Shown: positions 1-9,404 of the stretch, one piece after another
Layout: every line of letters begins with the position of its first letter
How positions within the stretch are numbered: the stretch's first letter is position 1
Made by a program: the position numbers and the translations under genes
The notes under the pieces: generated by a model
Told to the model about the DNA's origin: nothing
Seen by the model: only the letters and a program-made list of their open reading frames with translations
Database searches by the model: none
Assembly: GCA_019359695.1 (NCBI GenBank)
Contig: JAHHGV010000002.1
Span: forward strand, 248,001 to 312,000
Direction: 5' to 3'
Length of the DNA: 64,000 nucleotides
Origin: Brasilonema angustatum HA4187-MV1
Lineage (GTDB): Bacteria > Cyanobacteriota > Cyanobacteriia > Cyanobacteriales > Nostocaceae

Positions 1-7
1 CAAAAAA

Positions 8-36
8 ACAACTGCCTCCCTGAGGGAAGCAGTTTT
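8..36. terminator. Hairpin terminator at window edge
   Basis: An inverted repeat (AACTGC, TCCC / GGGA, GCAGTT) with a TGA loop is followed by a T run and then an A run. It could act as an intrinsic terminator in either direction. The gene it serves on the left lies outside the window. Confidence 0.6.
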
Positions 37-491
37 TAAAAACCTACAAAGTGTTGTAACCTTGGTACAGTCAAGTTATTGAACACCCTTTCAACCAAGT
101 TTCTTGCGTAGCAAACAGAGGCGAAAAGGGTGGTGTTTTTGGTAATCTCTATGGCACTCACCACCAAATCAAGGACGTTTTATTCCAGATGGAGGGGTAG
201 GAGTGCCAAAGAATGAAGTCGGCTAACGAATTTAGACAATATCTTCGCGTTCTATGTATACCGTCAGAAACGCAAAAACTATAGTTGGAATAACCCAACC
301 AATGACTGGAACAAAGATGGAAGACAAATATGAAGCTGGGTACGTAAGGATGAGAGGTAAAAATGAAGCTGTGTACATAAAATATTCCTATCAAATCAAA
401 CGACAATTCAAAATGAGCTTACTGCAAATCTTGCATGATTTTTCAAATTCTAAAGATTTTTAACACAGCAGCTTGCAATAAAGTTGATTGT
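37..491. other. Intergenic, no gene recognised
   Basis: About 450 bases between the left-hand terminator and the end of the 799-residue protein gene. Two overlapping short open frames on opposite strands (158-406 and 254-463) show no recognisable family and no convincing ribosome site. I see no RNA gene. Confidence 0.5.
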
Positions 492-2891
492 TCATACACC
501 GAAAACTTCGTTGAGCTGCAAGCGAGCTAAGTCTGGAGGCATTACACTCCGCAGGATAGAGACTTTGTGGCTTTCTTGCTGAGTCACCTTGTCCACAGCG
601 ATCGCCTCCAAGCGAATTTCCAAACACCCAAAAGGAACCCTCAGATGAGTGATTTCTTCCAAAACTCCAGTAGGGTTAAGCCGTAAATTTGTTAACCAAC
701 GCGGTTCACCTATCAACCCACGAGTTTGGCAATCCGAAATCCATAACTTCACAGCCACTTGAGAACTGACTGGCGCTAACTGGACGCGTATCCTCACAAA
801 TTTTCCAGAGATGAGTTCGTCTGATGACAAATGCAGTTGCGGGACTGGTAGTGGTTCCGTGATTTCTGATAAGACTGGTAAGCTAACAGATACATTGGAT
901 ACTGATTCTTCTTTTTGTTTGGAAGGTTGATTTTTGAAAGTCTGTGGTTCGATTTCATCGAATATATCTTCGACAACTATTTCGTGTACCAACCTAGCCG
1001 ACAATACTCTGCCATCAGGGGAGTGAGAGAGTGAGGGAGTGGGGGAAAATAAATATCCTTCCTTCCCTCCTTCCCTCTTTCCCTTCTTCCCTCCTTCCTT
1101 CTCTCCCTCCCTAGTATTGTCCTGTAGATCCTCAGCATCTCCATGTTTGTGTGTTTTTTTGTTAACCTCATCAGACATCTGATCTTGACTGGCGACAATA
1201 TAAATATCGTCGTCTTGGTTGTGCAAATTAATCGGTTCAGGCAAGGAATACCCTTGAGTATGCATCCACTTTCTAATTAAGGGGGATATGTTGGCGCTAC
1301 CTGTGGTGATCAGTTGCGAATTATGGGGAATGACTAATTGGACAAACGTGTCTTGGGGTTGTGCGTTGTCTTTTGCTGCAACGTTTGCTGCATCTTCATC
1401 AAAAGATGAAATCTGAGATTGTGTTTGTTCTACAACTGATTTCGCGGCATCCTCGTTATGAATCTCAGTTGTATCCTGCTGTTCGTCAACTGGCTCATAA
1501 CGCATGATGCCTTTTGTTTCATTCTGGGATGTTTTGAGTCGTCTGAGATAGGGTAAAGTTGTCTCCATCCTGATGACTTTACTTGTTATCTCCCTGTCTG
1601 ACTCCAAGTTTGGAGATGCTTCGCAAACAGCAGCAGAACTAATCATCCGATTTTGATGCTGAACAAAGCTTGGTAGTTGAGGCGAAATCGCTGCTGATTT
1701 AAGACGACGTAATGGCGGATCAATTTTCGGTGGCAAAGATTTTTTGGGAGATGGCTGCAACAGATGTGATTTCGCTTTTTTTGGCGTTTTTGCTAAATTG
1801 AAAAGTTGCAAATCTAGAGGTGTGGATAGTTTTTTGGCAACTGACGTCGCCAGTGTTGTAGAAGATACTGATTGATGTTCTATCGTATCTAGTTCATTTT
1901 TTTTGGCTGTGGCGCTGATTGCCAGTAATTCTGTGACATCTGCTGTCATTGTGAAAAACTGGTTAGTTAATAGTGTGGCTTTACCATCAACCGTAAGGAT
2001 GCCATGTAAACTGATTTCTCCCAAAATCAGCTTGGATTCACAACCAGGGGGAACCTCTATAGAACATCTGATCGGAAATGGTATTAACTTTTCGCTTAAG
2101 GATTGCCGCACTCGCCTGATGATTTTAGAATCTTGGGGTGAGCGCAGTTCTATTCTGATTTCTCCTGCATAGACTTTTTCATAATTTGATCTTAGGCTCA
2201 AATCTAAATTCGTCGTTTCTTTTTGCTCCACACGTCCATTGATTGTGAGAGTTTGCCCCCAAGGAACAGTGTAAAAATCTTCCTGAAGTTTCAACACTAG
2301 CGGTGGTTCTAGCGTCTGATCTGAAAAATCCTCAATTCCTGCTGCCAATTGAGAATCAGGTAAAGCAATCTCTATTAAGTTTTGTAAAATTTCCGATGTT
2401 TTCTCACCTTTGAGCCAAACTGGGCTAATCGGTTGCGAAATCATCGCTTCTTCAAGCAATTCATCGCTAAAGACAGGAAATTCCTCCTTATCGACTGTTG
2501 ACAATCGAATGTCCTCCTGTTGTCGTCCCACCTCTATAACTACTATAGGTAGAACTTTCAACTGGATACAATGTTGCCAAGGTTGATCGACAAAGTGCGA
2601 CATCAACTCACCCCAACAACATAACTCCCAAACTCCTGGCTTGAGATAACTAAAGGGGAGAACTGCGATTAAGCCTTCAGAGTTTGTACAACGCGATCGC
2701 TTTTGAATTCGCCGCTTCGGTGGAAACTCCATCGTTGAACTATGGGTGATCTGCACTTGCAAATCAGTGTTAATCAGGTCAGAGCGAGCTAAAATTCTAT
2801 ACCGACCTTCTACAATTTCTATATTTGGGGATTCTATGGGACTCCAAGAGCGATCGCCCTGTTTCTGTATCAGAAATTGCCAGTGTTTCAT
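492..2891 (-). CDS. Large cyanobacterial protein of unknown function with internal low-complexity insert
   Basis: A 799-residue protein with no signal peptide or clear membrane segment. The N-terminal third (about residues 1-330) and the C-terminal 100 residues look globular and rich in beta-prone segments. The C-terminal part reads like an Ig-like or extracellular-matrix fold (LSSDELISGKFVRIRVQL onwards). The middle, about residues 330-690, is polar and disordered. Residues around 594-627 are Glu/Gly/Lys-rich followed by SPTPSLSHSP, and the DNA there is a purine/pyrimidine-strand simple repeat, so this piece is probably a later insertion that kept frame. I do not recognise a catalytic motif. 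It is the last gene of a minus-strand run that begins with sigF, but a broken gene separates them. Function unknown. Confidence 0.8.
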   Translation of the reverse strand: MKHWQFLIQKQGDRSWSPIESPNIEIVEGRYRILARSDLINTDLQVQITHSSTMEFPPKRRIQKRSRCTNSEGLIAVLPFSYLKPGVWELCCWGELMSHFVDQPWQHCIQLKVLPIVVIEVGRQQEDIRLSTVDKEEFPVFSDELLEEAMISQPISPVWLKGEKTSEILQNLIEIALPDSQLAAGIEDFSDQTLEPPLVLKLQEDFYTVPWGQTLTINGRVEQKETTNLDLSLRSNYEKVYAGEIRIELRSPQDSKIIRRVRQSLSEKLIPFPIRCSIEVPPGCESKLILGEISLHGILTVDGKATLLTNQFFTMTADVTELLAISATAKKNELDTIEHQSVSSTTLATSVAKKLSTPLDLQLFNLAKTPKKAKSHLLQPSPKKSLPPKIDPPLRRLKSAAISPQLPSFVQHQNRMISSAAVCEASPNLESDREITSKVIRMETTLPYLRRLKTSQNETKGIMRYEPVDEQQDTTEIHNEDAAKSVVEQTQSQISSFDEDAANVAAKDNAQPQDTFVQLVIPHNSQLITTGSANISPLIRKWMHTQGYSLPEPINLHNQDDDIYIVASQDQMSDEVNKKTHKHGDAEDLQDNTREGEKEGGKKGKREGGKEGYLFSPTPSLSHSPDGRVLSARLVHEIVVEDIFDEIEPQTFKNQPSKQKEESVSNVSVSLPVLSEITEPLPVPQLHLSSDELISGKFVRIRVQLAPVSSQVAVKLWISDCQTRGLIGEPRWLTNLRLNPTGVLEEITHLRVPFGCLEIRLEAIAVDKVTQQESHKVSILRSVMPPDLARLQLNEVFGV
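1015..1110. repeat. Purine/pyrimidine-strand simple repeat inside a gene
   Basis: A run of short GAGTGAG-like and CCTTCCCTC-like units, almost pure pyrimidine on the plus strand in its second half. It resembles the short tandemly repeated sequences described in heterocystous cyanobacteria. It stays in frame within the 799-residue protein. Confidence 0.75.
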
Positions 2892-3080
2892 GTTGAGTGA
2901 TGCCCAGACTGTAGAGATGCGCTGGTTATACTAGGATTATCTTGCTTGCCAGTTTAACTCAGTAATTTCAAAAGTCATCACCTGATTATCTTGTTTTAAT
3001 TCAAACACTCACAAAGTTGAGATTACGTGTGGGAAGCTGCTGGCTTAACTATCAGAATCGTGGGCTTTCACTCACTTGAC

Positions 3081-3359
3081 TTATCGCACTTTACCAAGGC
3101 GAGTAAAACGAATTTCAATGCGTCGCCGTGTCGCATCTGGCTGACGCTGGTTGTTCGGAATTGAGGCAAATTCGCCATCCGGTAATATTAACTGCGCCGC
3201 CGAATAGGGGCGAAACTGAATTCTTCGCGTTTTACGCTGCTGGTTGTGGATTTTACGCAGTTCTTTCACTACCGCCAGGGAACGCATTAGTCCCAAGTCA
3301 GCGTTAGAACCAGCATTCAGATTATTTACTGAACCGTTAGAATCCTGTGAGTCTACACG
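3081..3359 (-). pseudogene. OmpA-like C-terminal domain remnant (5'-truncated)
   Basis: The frame is open back to a TAG stop at 3360-3362, and the readable peptide is about 93 residues. It contains DLGLMRSLAVVKELRK followed by FRPYSAAQLILPDGEFA and ends in RRRIEIRFTRLGKVR. The NxxLGxxRaxxV and RRIEIRF patterns are hallmarks of the OmpA/MotB peptidoglycan-binding fold. No ATG lies before the homology starts, and upstream of the stop I find no continuation in any frame. The first in-frame ATG is at 3296. I infer that this is the tail of a once longer envelope protein whose N-terminal part has been lost. A short TTG-started gene cannot be excluded. Confidence 0.55.
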
Positions 3360-3468
3360 CTATAGAGCGCATTTCCTCAACAAAAAAATCGAATTTTTGG
3401 GTGGAGAAACCTCAACCCAAAAATTCTTAAACATAGACATATTTACTAAAATTTCTTGTGACAATTCC

Positions 3469-3714
3469 TTAAGCAACGTAGCGATCGCGATAATAAGTCA
3501 AAATTTGCTGTACGCGTTGCCTACTTTGTGCGCCACACTCAGGCGTATACGAAATCCATAAACCAGCAATTTGGCTTTGATTGTAATCAAATTGTTGAGA
3601 AGTTTGAGGAATTAAACTCACTTCTACTCCTTCTACCTGACACAAATGAGCTGCTATCTCTCGATAGACTGCTAAAGGTAAACCAGCAAATTCAATTGTT
3701 TCTTTTGTCTCCAT
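3469..3714 (-). CDS. Small hypothetical protein (81 aa)
   Basis: An 81-residue soluble protein starting METKETIEFAGLPLAVYRE. It has a predicted alpha/beta pattern and no Cys pairs or membrane segment. The ATG lies only 2 bases after the stop of the lipoprotein gene upstream, so the two are probably translated from one message that starts at sigF. It looks like a conserved cyanobacterial small protein, but I cannot assign a function. It ends close to a HIP1-type GCGATCGC site. Confidence 0.65.
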   Translation of the reverse strand: METKETIEFAGLPLAVYREIAAHLCQVEGVEVSLIPQTSQQFDYNQSQIAGLWISYTPECGAQSRQRVQQILTYYRDRYVA

Positions 3715-3716
3715 CT

Positions 3717-4763
3717 TTAAGTATCTTCCTCTGGAACAGGGTTTTGGGGTAGCGCTGTGTTAGAAACAGGATTTTCCCCAGAAGCAGTAGGTGAGGTTTG
3801 AGTAGTAAGTCCTTGCCCTACCATTTTCGCAACCTCAATACCATATTGTTCCAGAATCACGACAGGTTCGGAGCCTTGATTTATTTCAATACGTTTAATC
3901 AGCACTCCGTTTGCCAACTGCTGTCCAGCGTGTACATACTGACTTGTAGGTTCATTTGGTACTTTGATAATTGCTTGGGGTTCTTTACCAATGAGAAGAA
4001 CACCAGAAACAACTACTGCTTTGGCTAACTCTGGTTGTGGTGGTGTTACAGATGCTAAGGCAGGGTTAGGGATAGCTTGCGGTGGTGTTACAGATGCTAA
4101 GGCAGAGTTAGGGACAGCTTGCGGTAAAACTTTTGGCAGCACACGAGTTAAGGCACGGTTGGGTTTAATTTTATTATGAGATACACGCGCCACTGGCGGT
4201 GCTGAGTTATGCTTAATCACTTTTTTGGGCACTGCACTTTGGGCGAGGCTGTTGCCGCCGCCTTGGGCGATCGCTTTTTTGTTAATTGTGTGTTTTTCTT
4301 GATTTAGCTTTTGTTGGTTTAAAGGATTTTTACTTATAGCAGTTATGACGCTGTGCGGTTTACTCTTAGGTGTGCTTATAGGAGGTAACTTAAGAACAGG
4401 TTTTGCTTGTGCAGGCTGATTTGTGACTTTGATGGAATCAGGAACCACAATTCTTGCAAACGGATCATTGCGACCTTTTGATACGACACTTACCCGTTTT
4501 GTAGAATCGATTGGTTGAATCAAGTTAGCAGTTGTGGTGGAGGTAACTGGCGGAGTTTGTTTGGTAAGAACCTCTGGGTTCTTGAAGGGTTGATTTGTTA
4601 CTTTTTCGTTAGATACGCCTGGGTTTTTGAACGGCTCTCTTGCTGCTGGTGTGTAGGTGGGGGTAGGATGACTAGATTGTTCACTTTCTGAGGAACAAGA
4701 GGCGATCGCCAAAGTCGCCAAAGTCAGAATCGCTGCGATTACAATTTTTGAATTTCTGCCCAT
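3717..4763 (-). CDS. Proline/asparagine-rich lipoprotein with a PilP-like C-terminal segment
   Basis: A 348-residue secreted protein. The N-terminus is a lipoprotein signal, with lipobox IASC and the modifiable Cys at residue 23. A long, disordered Pro/Thr/Asn/Lys-rich region follows (about residues 24-240). A compact C-terminal segment (VSGVLLIGKEPQAIIKV to VVILEQYGIEVAKMV) resembles the small beta domain of PilP/GspC-type assembly proteins. That match is a pattern judgement only. A 14-residue repeat (A-V/I-PN-S/P-ALASVTPPQ) occurs twice around 4037-4120. A 39-bp repeat is inserted in frame at 4236-4274. It follows sigF by 19 bases. Group 3 SigF controls pilus genes in Synechocystis, so a pilus or envelope role is plausible but unproven. 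Confidence 0.7.
   Translation of the reverse strand: MGRNSKIVIAAILTLATLAIASCSSESEQSSHPTPTYTPAAREPFKNPGVSNEKVTNQPFKNPEVLTKQTPPVTSTTTANLIQPIDSTKRVSVVSKGRNDPFARIVVPDSIKVTNQPAQAKPVLKLPPISTPKSKPHSVITAISKNPLNQQKLNQEKHTINKKAIAQGGGNSLAQSAVPKKVIKHNSAPPVARVSHNKIKPNRALTRVLPKVLPQAVPNSALASVTPPQAIPNPALASVTPPQPELAKAVVVSGVLLIGKEPQAIIKVPNEPTSQYVHAGQQLANGVLIKRIEINQGSEPVVILEQYGIEVAKMVGQGLTTQTSPTASGENPVSNTALPQNPVPEEDT
4236..4274. repeat. 39-bp HIP1-linked repeat, in frame in the lipoprotein gene
   Basis: On the minus strand this reads GCGATCGCC, then a GGCGGCGGCAACAG core, then CCTCGCCCAAAGT. It encodes AIAQGGGNSLAQS. The same 39 bp, with one mismatch, sits in ftsQ at 10642-10680. Confidence 0.85.
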
Positions 4764-4782
4764 GAACTGTTCTCAAAAGCCG

Positions 4783-5580
4783 TTAATCTTCTGCCACATA
4801 CATTAAGTGTTTCAGCAAGTCTAGCCCTTTCCTCAGCCTACGAGAGACCGTAACTACACTTATACCAAGGCGTTCTGCCGCTTGTTTTTGCGTCAAATCA
4901 TCCAAAAAAACAAATTCCAAGACTTGGCGGGTGGGTTGTTCCAACTGCATCAATGCTTGTTGGATACGAATTTGCTCTTCTTGGGCTAGTTGAAAGCTGT
5001 AGTAGCGGTTGTCTGGAACAAGATCTCCCAATAAAGTTGCACCATTCTCTCCATTTTGCACTGGTACATCAAGGCTTAAGGGGGCGCGGTTAGCCCACGC
5101 TAATTTAATTTCCCGCCATTCATCAGGAGAAATTTCCAATGCTGCTGCTAACTCAGAGTCAGTAGGTTGGCGATTATATTTTTCCCTTAATGAACGCGAA
5201 ACTCTTATTGCTTGCTGTTGCAGCGCAAACCAGCGTCGAGGAATTCGCACGGTGACTCCTTTATCTCGAAGATAATGTTGTATTTCACCGCGAATATAGG
5301 GGATAGCAAAGGAACTTAAAGCATACCCCTTGGAAATTTCAAATCTTTCTATCGCTCTAATCAAACCCAAACAACCTACTTGGAGCAAGTCCTCGTAGCT
5401 TTCATGACATTGATTCATCCAGTAATGGGCTTCTTTTCTGACAAGTCCAAAATTAAGTTTCACCAATTGATTGCGAAAGTCAGGTGAGCCAGATACCTGA
5501 TATTCTCGCAACAACTGCCAAATCTCATGCTTGAGTTCGTTGGTGACTGTGATTGGCATAACATCGCATTTCTTGGTCAA
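4783..5580 (-). CDS. sigF: RNA polymerase sigma factor SigF (group 3)
   Basis: A 265-residue sigma factor of the SigB/SigF/SigG class. Region 2 is seen at LVKLNFGLVRKEAHYW, DLLQVGCLGLIRAIERF and GYALSSFAIPYIRGEI. Region 3 is IPRRWFALQQQAIRVSRSL. Region 4 has the helix-turn-helix LTQKQAAERLGISVVTVSRRLRK near the C-terminus. It lacks the long region 1.1 of primary sigma factors. The N-terminus may be MPITVTNEL, eight residues into the frame. It heads a short minus-strand operon with the lipoprotein and the 81-residue gene. No anti-sigma gene is adjacent. In Synechocystis the homologue is needed for pili and motility. I infer a similar envelope or hormogonium-related role here. Confidence 0.92.
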   Translation of the reverse strand: MTKKCDVMPITVTNELKHEIWQLLREYQVSGSPDFRNQLVKLNFGLVRKEAHYWMNQCHESYEDLLQVGCLGLIRAIERFEISKGYALSSFAIPYIRGEIQHYLRDKGVTVRIPRRWFALQQQAIRVSRSLREKYNRQPTDSELAAALEISPDEWREIKLAWANRAPLSLDVPVQNGENGATLLGDLVPDNRYYSFQLAQEEQIRIQQALMQLEQPTRQVLEFVFLDDLTQKQAAERLGISVVTVSRRLRKGLDLLKHLMYVAED

Positions 5581-7052
5581 ACAAACAAAGAAATACTCAC
5601 TTTTAAACCAAGCTGCGATTGCAGTTATATGTCAGATTTTTTGCAGCATACCCATTGGAAGATCAACGTCCGCACAATATAACGGCTCTGTTTTGAATAC
5701 AGTACAATCTGCCCCTAATCCTAGTAGTCTGCCAAGGTAACAATGCTTGGTTAATAGCAGCAAGAAAAATCTCTTTCTCCCCCTGCTTCCTCTGCTTCCC
5801 CTGCCTCCCCTGCTTGCCTTAACCCGGCAATTTTGGGTTGGTCGAGTACTAGGAGGAAACCTTGAGTTCGTTAACCCTCCCCGTTGTAGCAGGTGGCGTG
5901 AAGATACCTAGTAGGGCGACTGGGGTTTTGTACTTTATCCAACTCAGAAACGCTAGAGACACACGAACGCCTTATAGATGCCTTTGTGGAAGGCAGCGAA
6001 CTTACACCAAATACAGGGGATGTCCGAAACCTACATAACACACAAGCTCCAATGGCAGATAAAAAACTTTGTGCTCAAACCAGCTACCACAACTCAATTG
6101 ACAATGCAGCTTAATTTAAATTGGAGGGGTTCTTTTATTTTTTATACCAATCCGCCTTCTAAAACGTAATTTAGATTTTGCCAATACTCTTAAAATTGAG
6201 ATATTTAAGGCATTTCAGTTTTACAGTTTAGATTGCAATTTGGTATTAATTAACTTTCTGATATATCCTGTGACTTTCCGAAAACCACATAGAAATAAAA
6301 TAAAAAATTATCACTCAATAATAAACCGTAATTCTACTGAATTATAGTCGTGAATACATCGGAGATGATGGGAGAAAAAGAATATATACCACAAAGAAAA
6401 ACAGATTCTAACAGGGATAATACTTAACTTTGAAAGACATGATCAGCTCTGGCGCCAAAAGATCATATTTATTAGTGAAGCAAGTCAACAGTTTTGCAGA
6501 TCCGTTAACGAATACGGCTGGATATTTAATTTTTTGGATTTCCCCTAGTAAGCGCATCAGCTTATCAAATTAACTTTACAATTCATAATCTAAATTTCAA
6601 ATAATCAAAGATATTTACATGCTCAAATAAAAAGCGCCATACACCCGCTTGATCAAATCCGGAAAAACTGCGGTGCCCAACGGGGGAGCCAGATGCCTGC
6701 GGTAGGGTTACCCTCCCGCACTTGGTGTTGTCGTCACCTCCTGCGCCGTGCTCGACTCACGTTATTACAACTGACGGGTTCTAAGTCCCTGTTGTTGGCG
6801 GAAAAATCGCCAAAACTGTCAACTGCTATACAAAAATCACCCAACCGGAGAGCTACTTTGCTGTAGCCTGAGCGAACTATACACGGCAGTTCAACAAGAG
6901 TGGCTCACAATCTTGGTGGGGCGATTTTTCCTCTCGCTTGTGTAGATTTTTCGCGATTTTTACCCAACCGACAGAGGTAACTCCGAAACCTCCTTCCAGA
7001 AATTCTCCTGTTAAGAGGGTAAGAAGTTACCTCTTAGGTTTATCAGAACAAT
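5581..7052. other. Long intergenic region, no gene recognised
   Basis: About 1.47 kb between sigF and psbO. It holds a C/T-rich simple repeat at about 5765-5820 and an AT-rich middle. A GC-rich dispersed repeat lies around 6655-6730 (CGGTAGGGTTACCCTCCCGC). A section at 6780-7000 contains several short hairpins, including GGCGGAAAAATCGCC. The 6640-7050 part could hold a structured RNA or a long psbO 3' region, but it does not match tmRNA, RNase P RNA or a tRNA that I can recognise. Confidence 0.4.
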
Positions 7053-7886
7053 CTAGACTTGAGCAGGTTCTACACGAGCGTAGAACAAACCACGAATTTT
7101 GACTTCCTCAGGCTCTTTCGCGCCTAAGTCGGTATCTGAAGGCTGTTCGCTCTCGAAAGTGCCTGCAATTTCACCAGTAGAGCTATCTACTTTCGCTATT
7201 TGTAGAAAAATTTTGCCATTGAGAACATCACCTCGCTTAACGTTGGCGTTAATGAGTTTTTGATTATCAGATCCGGCAGGGAGAGCCACCGCGTTATCAT
7301 ACCCACTGGTAACACCGCGACCTTTGGGGTCGAGGAAGGCAGAACCTCGATAGGAGGGGACTTTGAAGGAACCTTCAAAGTCCGTTGAGGTGTTAATGCT
7401 GGTCAAGCCAGGTTGTGTTTGAGCCACTAAGCCTTTGAGACTAAACAGGAAAGGTATGCTTTCACCGCCAGGCAGTTTGACTGTAATAGCTTGAAAGTCA
7501 AAGCCATCTTGTTCCACAAAGGTGAGGCTTTGATCTGGATTGATTTTGAGATCGCCACTAATTTGATCCAAGGAGTAGGTGCGGCGAGTCAACAATTTGC
7601 CAGCAACATATTCTGCTCGTTGCCGTTTATTAAGGGGTTCTTCTTTCACAAAGTATTGGGTTGGCTCTAAGCACAGTTCTTTTATGGCGTAAGACTGGCT
7701 ACTATCTATGGGGATAAAACCACGACTTGTTTCTGCCAGTTGGGGGCATTTGACAGCCAAGCCGGTGCCTTTAATCTGGTCGTAGGTTAGGAACTCTGTA
7801 CTACTCGATGATGGACCTTCACTACAAGCAGTAACTAAACCCAAGCATAAAGCCAAGAGTGCAACAATTAAAGCGCGAAACCTCAT
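7053..7886 (-). CDS. psbO: Photosystem II manganese-stabilizing protein PsbO
   Basis: An extrinsic lumenal subunit of photosystem II that stabilises the Mn4CaO5 oxygen-evolving cluster. It is recognised by LTYDQIKGTGLAVKCPQL, the CPQL/ELCLEPTQY cysteine pair, the SLTFVEQDGFDFQ region, SIPFLFSLKGLVAQ, SFKVPSYRGSAFLDPKGRG and the C-terminal RGLFYARVEP. The signal peptide (MRFRALIVALLALCLGLVTAC) also fits a lipobox (VTAC). I start it at 7886 because GAGG lies 6 bases upstream; an in-frame TTG at 7904 is less likely. The mature length is normal for the family. Single gene with its own promoter region. Confidence 0.97.
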   Translation of the reverse strand: MRFRALIVALLALCLGLVTACSEGPSSSSTEFLTYDQIKGTGLAVKCPQLAETSRGFIPIDSSQSYAIKELCLEPTQYFVKEEPLNKRQRAEYVAGKLLTRRTYSLDQISGDLKINPDQSLTFVEQDGFDFQAITVKLPGGESIPFLFSLKGLVAQTQPGLTSINTSTDFEGSFKVPSYRGSAFLDPKGRGVTSGYDNAVALPAGSDNQKLINANVKRGDVLNGKIFLQIAKVDSSTGEIAGTFESEQPSDTDLGAKEPEEVKIRGLFYARVEPAQV

Positions 7887-8219
7887 GGTTAACCTCAATG
7901 TCAAAAATTAATATTTAACTTGTAAAACTGCGCCCAAGCTTTGGTAAGCCCAAGCCGTGACTTAAACTTATCAGGAGTTATGCGTTTTTAAACGTGTTGC
8001 CTCCTTTAGCCCAAGCTTTAAACCTCAAACTACCCAAGCCACTGCATCTGTAGGGATACGTGGTTACAGGATGGTCAAAGAATAAGCAGTTTTACATACA
8101 GCCCATTGTTTTATGGGAAAATCAGCTGATCATCAGCCAGATCATACGATTTTTTTTAACTCAAAATCAAAGCTTTCTGATGTTTACTAACAAAGCGGGA
8201 TCGCAAGTAGCGATCAGCA

Positions 8220-8420
8220 GGAGGCTTTAGCTTGTGCGTATCGCCGTTCGCGTTCGCCTTTGGCGTGGCGAAGCCTCAGCGTGTCCGTTCGGCTTCGCCG
8301 TGCCCGCAATGAGCGCAGCCGTGGCGTTAGCCATAGGGCTCAGGACTCCAGCAGCGGCAACAGTCTCGCCCGTGTCACGCCCAGAGGCTTGCGCAATACC
8401 TCGTTGCTTTTTTATCTGAG
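8220..8420. repeat. Dispersed palindromic repeat mosaic
   Basis: A GC-rich patch downstream of a long AT-rich stretch. It contains blocks shared with other loci in the window, such as GGCGTTAGCCATAGGG, CCCGCAATGAGCGCAGCC and GGCAACAGTCTCGCCC. Short open frames here are products of the repeat. The flanking bases 7905-8219 and 8421-8579 hold nothing I can identify. Confidence 0.7.
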
Positions 8421-8579
8421 TCGTCAGAACTTCAACTGTTGCTCTACAGGTAGTTTTATGATTTTAAGTATTTATTAATACATGGTAAAAAGCTACAAAT
8501 GTGCTTCATATATGAAATCCATAAGCTATGATTAAACAGGTCGTTAACAGCCATTGGTAATATAGATTTCTCAAATATA

Positions 8580-8990
8580 TATAGGACTCGTATTTGATTT
8601 TTGACGAAGCTAGGTACACTTTTATTGCTTCTTAAGCGTTAAGCGTTAAGCGTTAAGCGTCTCTACTTTGTGATTCACCCTATGGCTAACGCCACGCCTT
8701 ACGGTGAGACCAGCGCTCTTGGTAGGGTTTCCCTCGTGCCGGCTCTGGCGTATGCGCTTTGCGCACGCCCAGAGGGCTAAAGCGCAGCGAGACCGGAGGT
8801 CTTCCCCGGAGGGCTATCGGGGAGAACCTATGCCCTGCGGGCACGCTGCGATAGCCGTAAGGCGTGGCGTTAGCCATAGAGCGGTTCCACTAGCCCCTAA
8901 GGGGGCCGGAGCTAACGCGCTCCGCCAGATGCCTCTGTCGGGAAACCCTGCTACAGCACTGGTCTCACCAAATCAAACCGGATTCCTATA
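8580..8990. mobile_element. MITE-like element, copy A, interrupted by a nested repeat
   Basis: The ends TATAGGACTCGTATTTGAT and ATCAAACCGGATTCCTATA form imperfect terminal inverted repeats. The internal sequence GACGAAGCTAGGTACACTT is shared with copy B (47420-47530). Copy A carries four TTAAGCG heptamers (8632-8659) and about 290 extra bases (8679-8970) that copy B lacks. No transposase is encoded, so it would need to be moved in trans. Confidence 0.7.
8679..8970. repeat. Nested palindromic repeat module
   Basis: It begins CCTATGGCTAACGCCACGCC and ends GGTCTCACCA. The blocks are shared with loci at 14.1, 27.3, 34.4 and 50.4 kb. Both ends of the MITE-like host element are intact on either side, so the module went in after the host element was in place. 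Confidence 0.7.
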
Positions 8991-9404
8991 TATTATTAAG
9001 TATTGCTATGAATACAGACACTAAAATTATAACTGTGCTTTCAGTAAAACACTCATTAGTAGCTTACCAAAGGGACGTTGGCGGATGGAAAAGGCTTATG
9101 AACTTTACACTTTTGCCTCATCCTCACAGCAAACCCCACCTTCGGTGATCAATACCTGTCAATATTCGGTTGATAAAGTATTAGCAGCAAGCTAGTGAGG
9201 GTAGTGAGTCCTTATATCATCAAGCTATTCACCAAAGTTACAGACTCACAAAAACCTATTTTCTTTAAGATATGCAAAGAAAATTTATCACAGCAACACT
9301 TCATAAATCAATTAACCTTTTCAACTAATGGTTGACTGGTAACAGGTGAATGCACAAAATCTCCAGTAAATTTGAGCAAACCTGATTCACAGGGACAGCG
9401 GTGT

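Noticed and set aside
158-463. Overlapping short frames on both strands near the left edge
   Set aside because: No family pattern, no ribosome site and they overlap each other.
6770-6800. tRNA T-arm-like GGGTTCTAAGTCCC
   Set aside because: Stem and loop lengths do not fit and no acceptor or anticodon arm could be formed around it.
8234-9024. Frames of 60-106 codons in the 8.2-9.0 kb repeats
   Set aside because: They are made of palindromic repeat modules and share peptides such as MANATPYGYR with other repeat loci.
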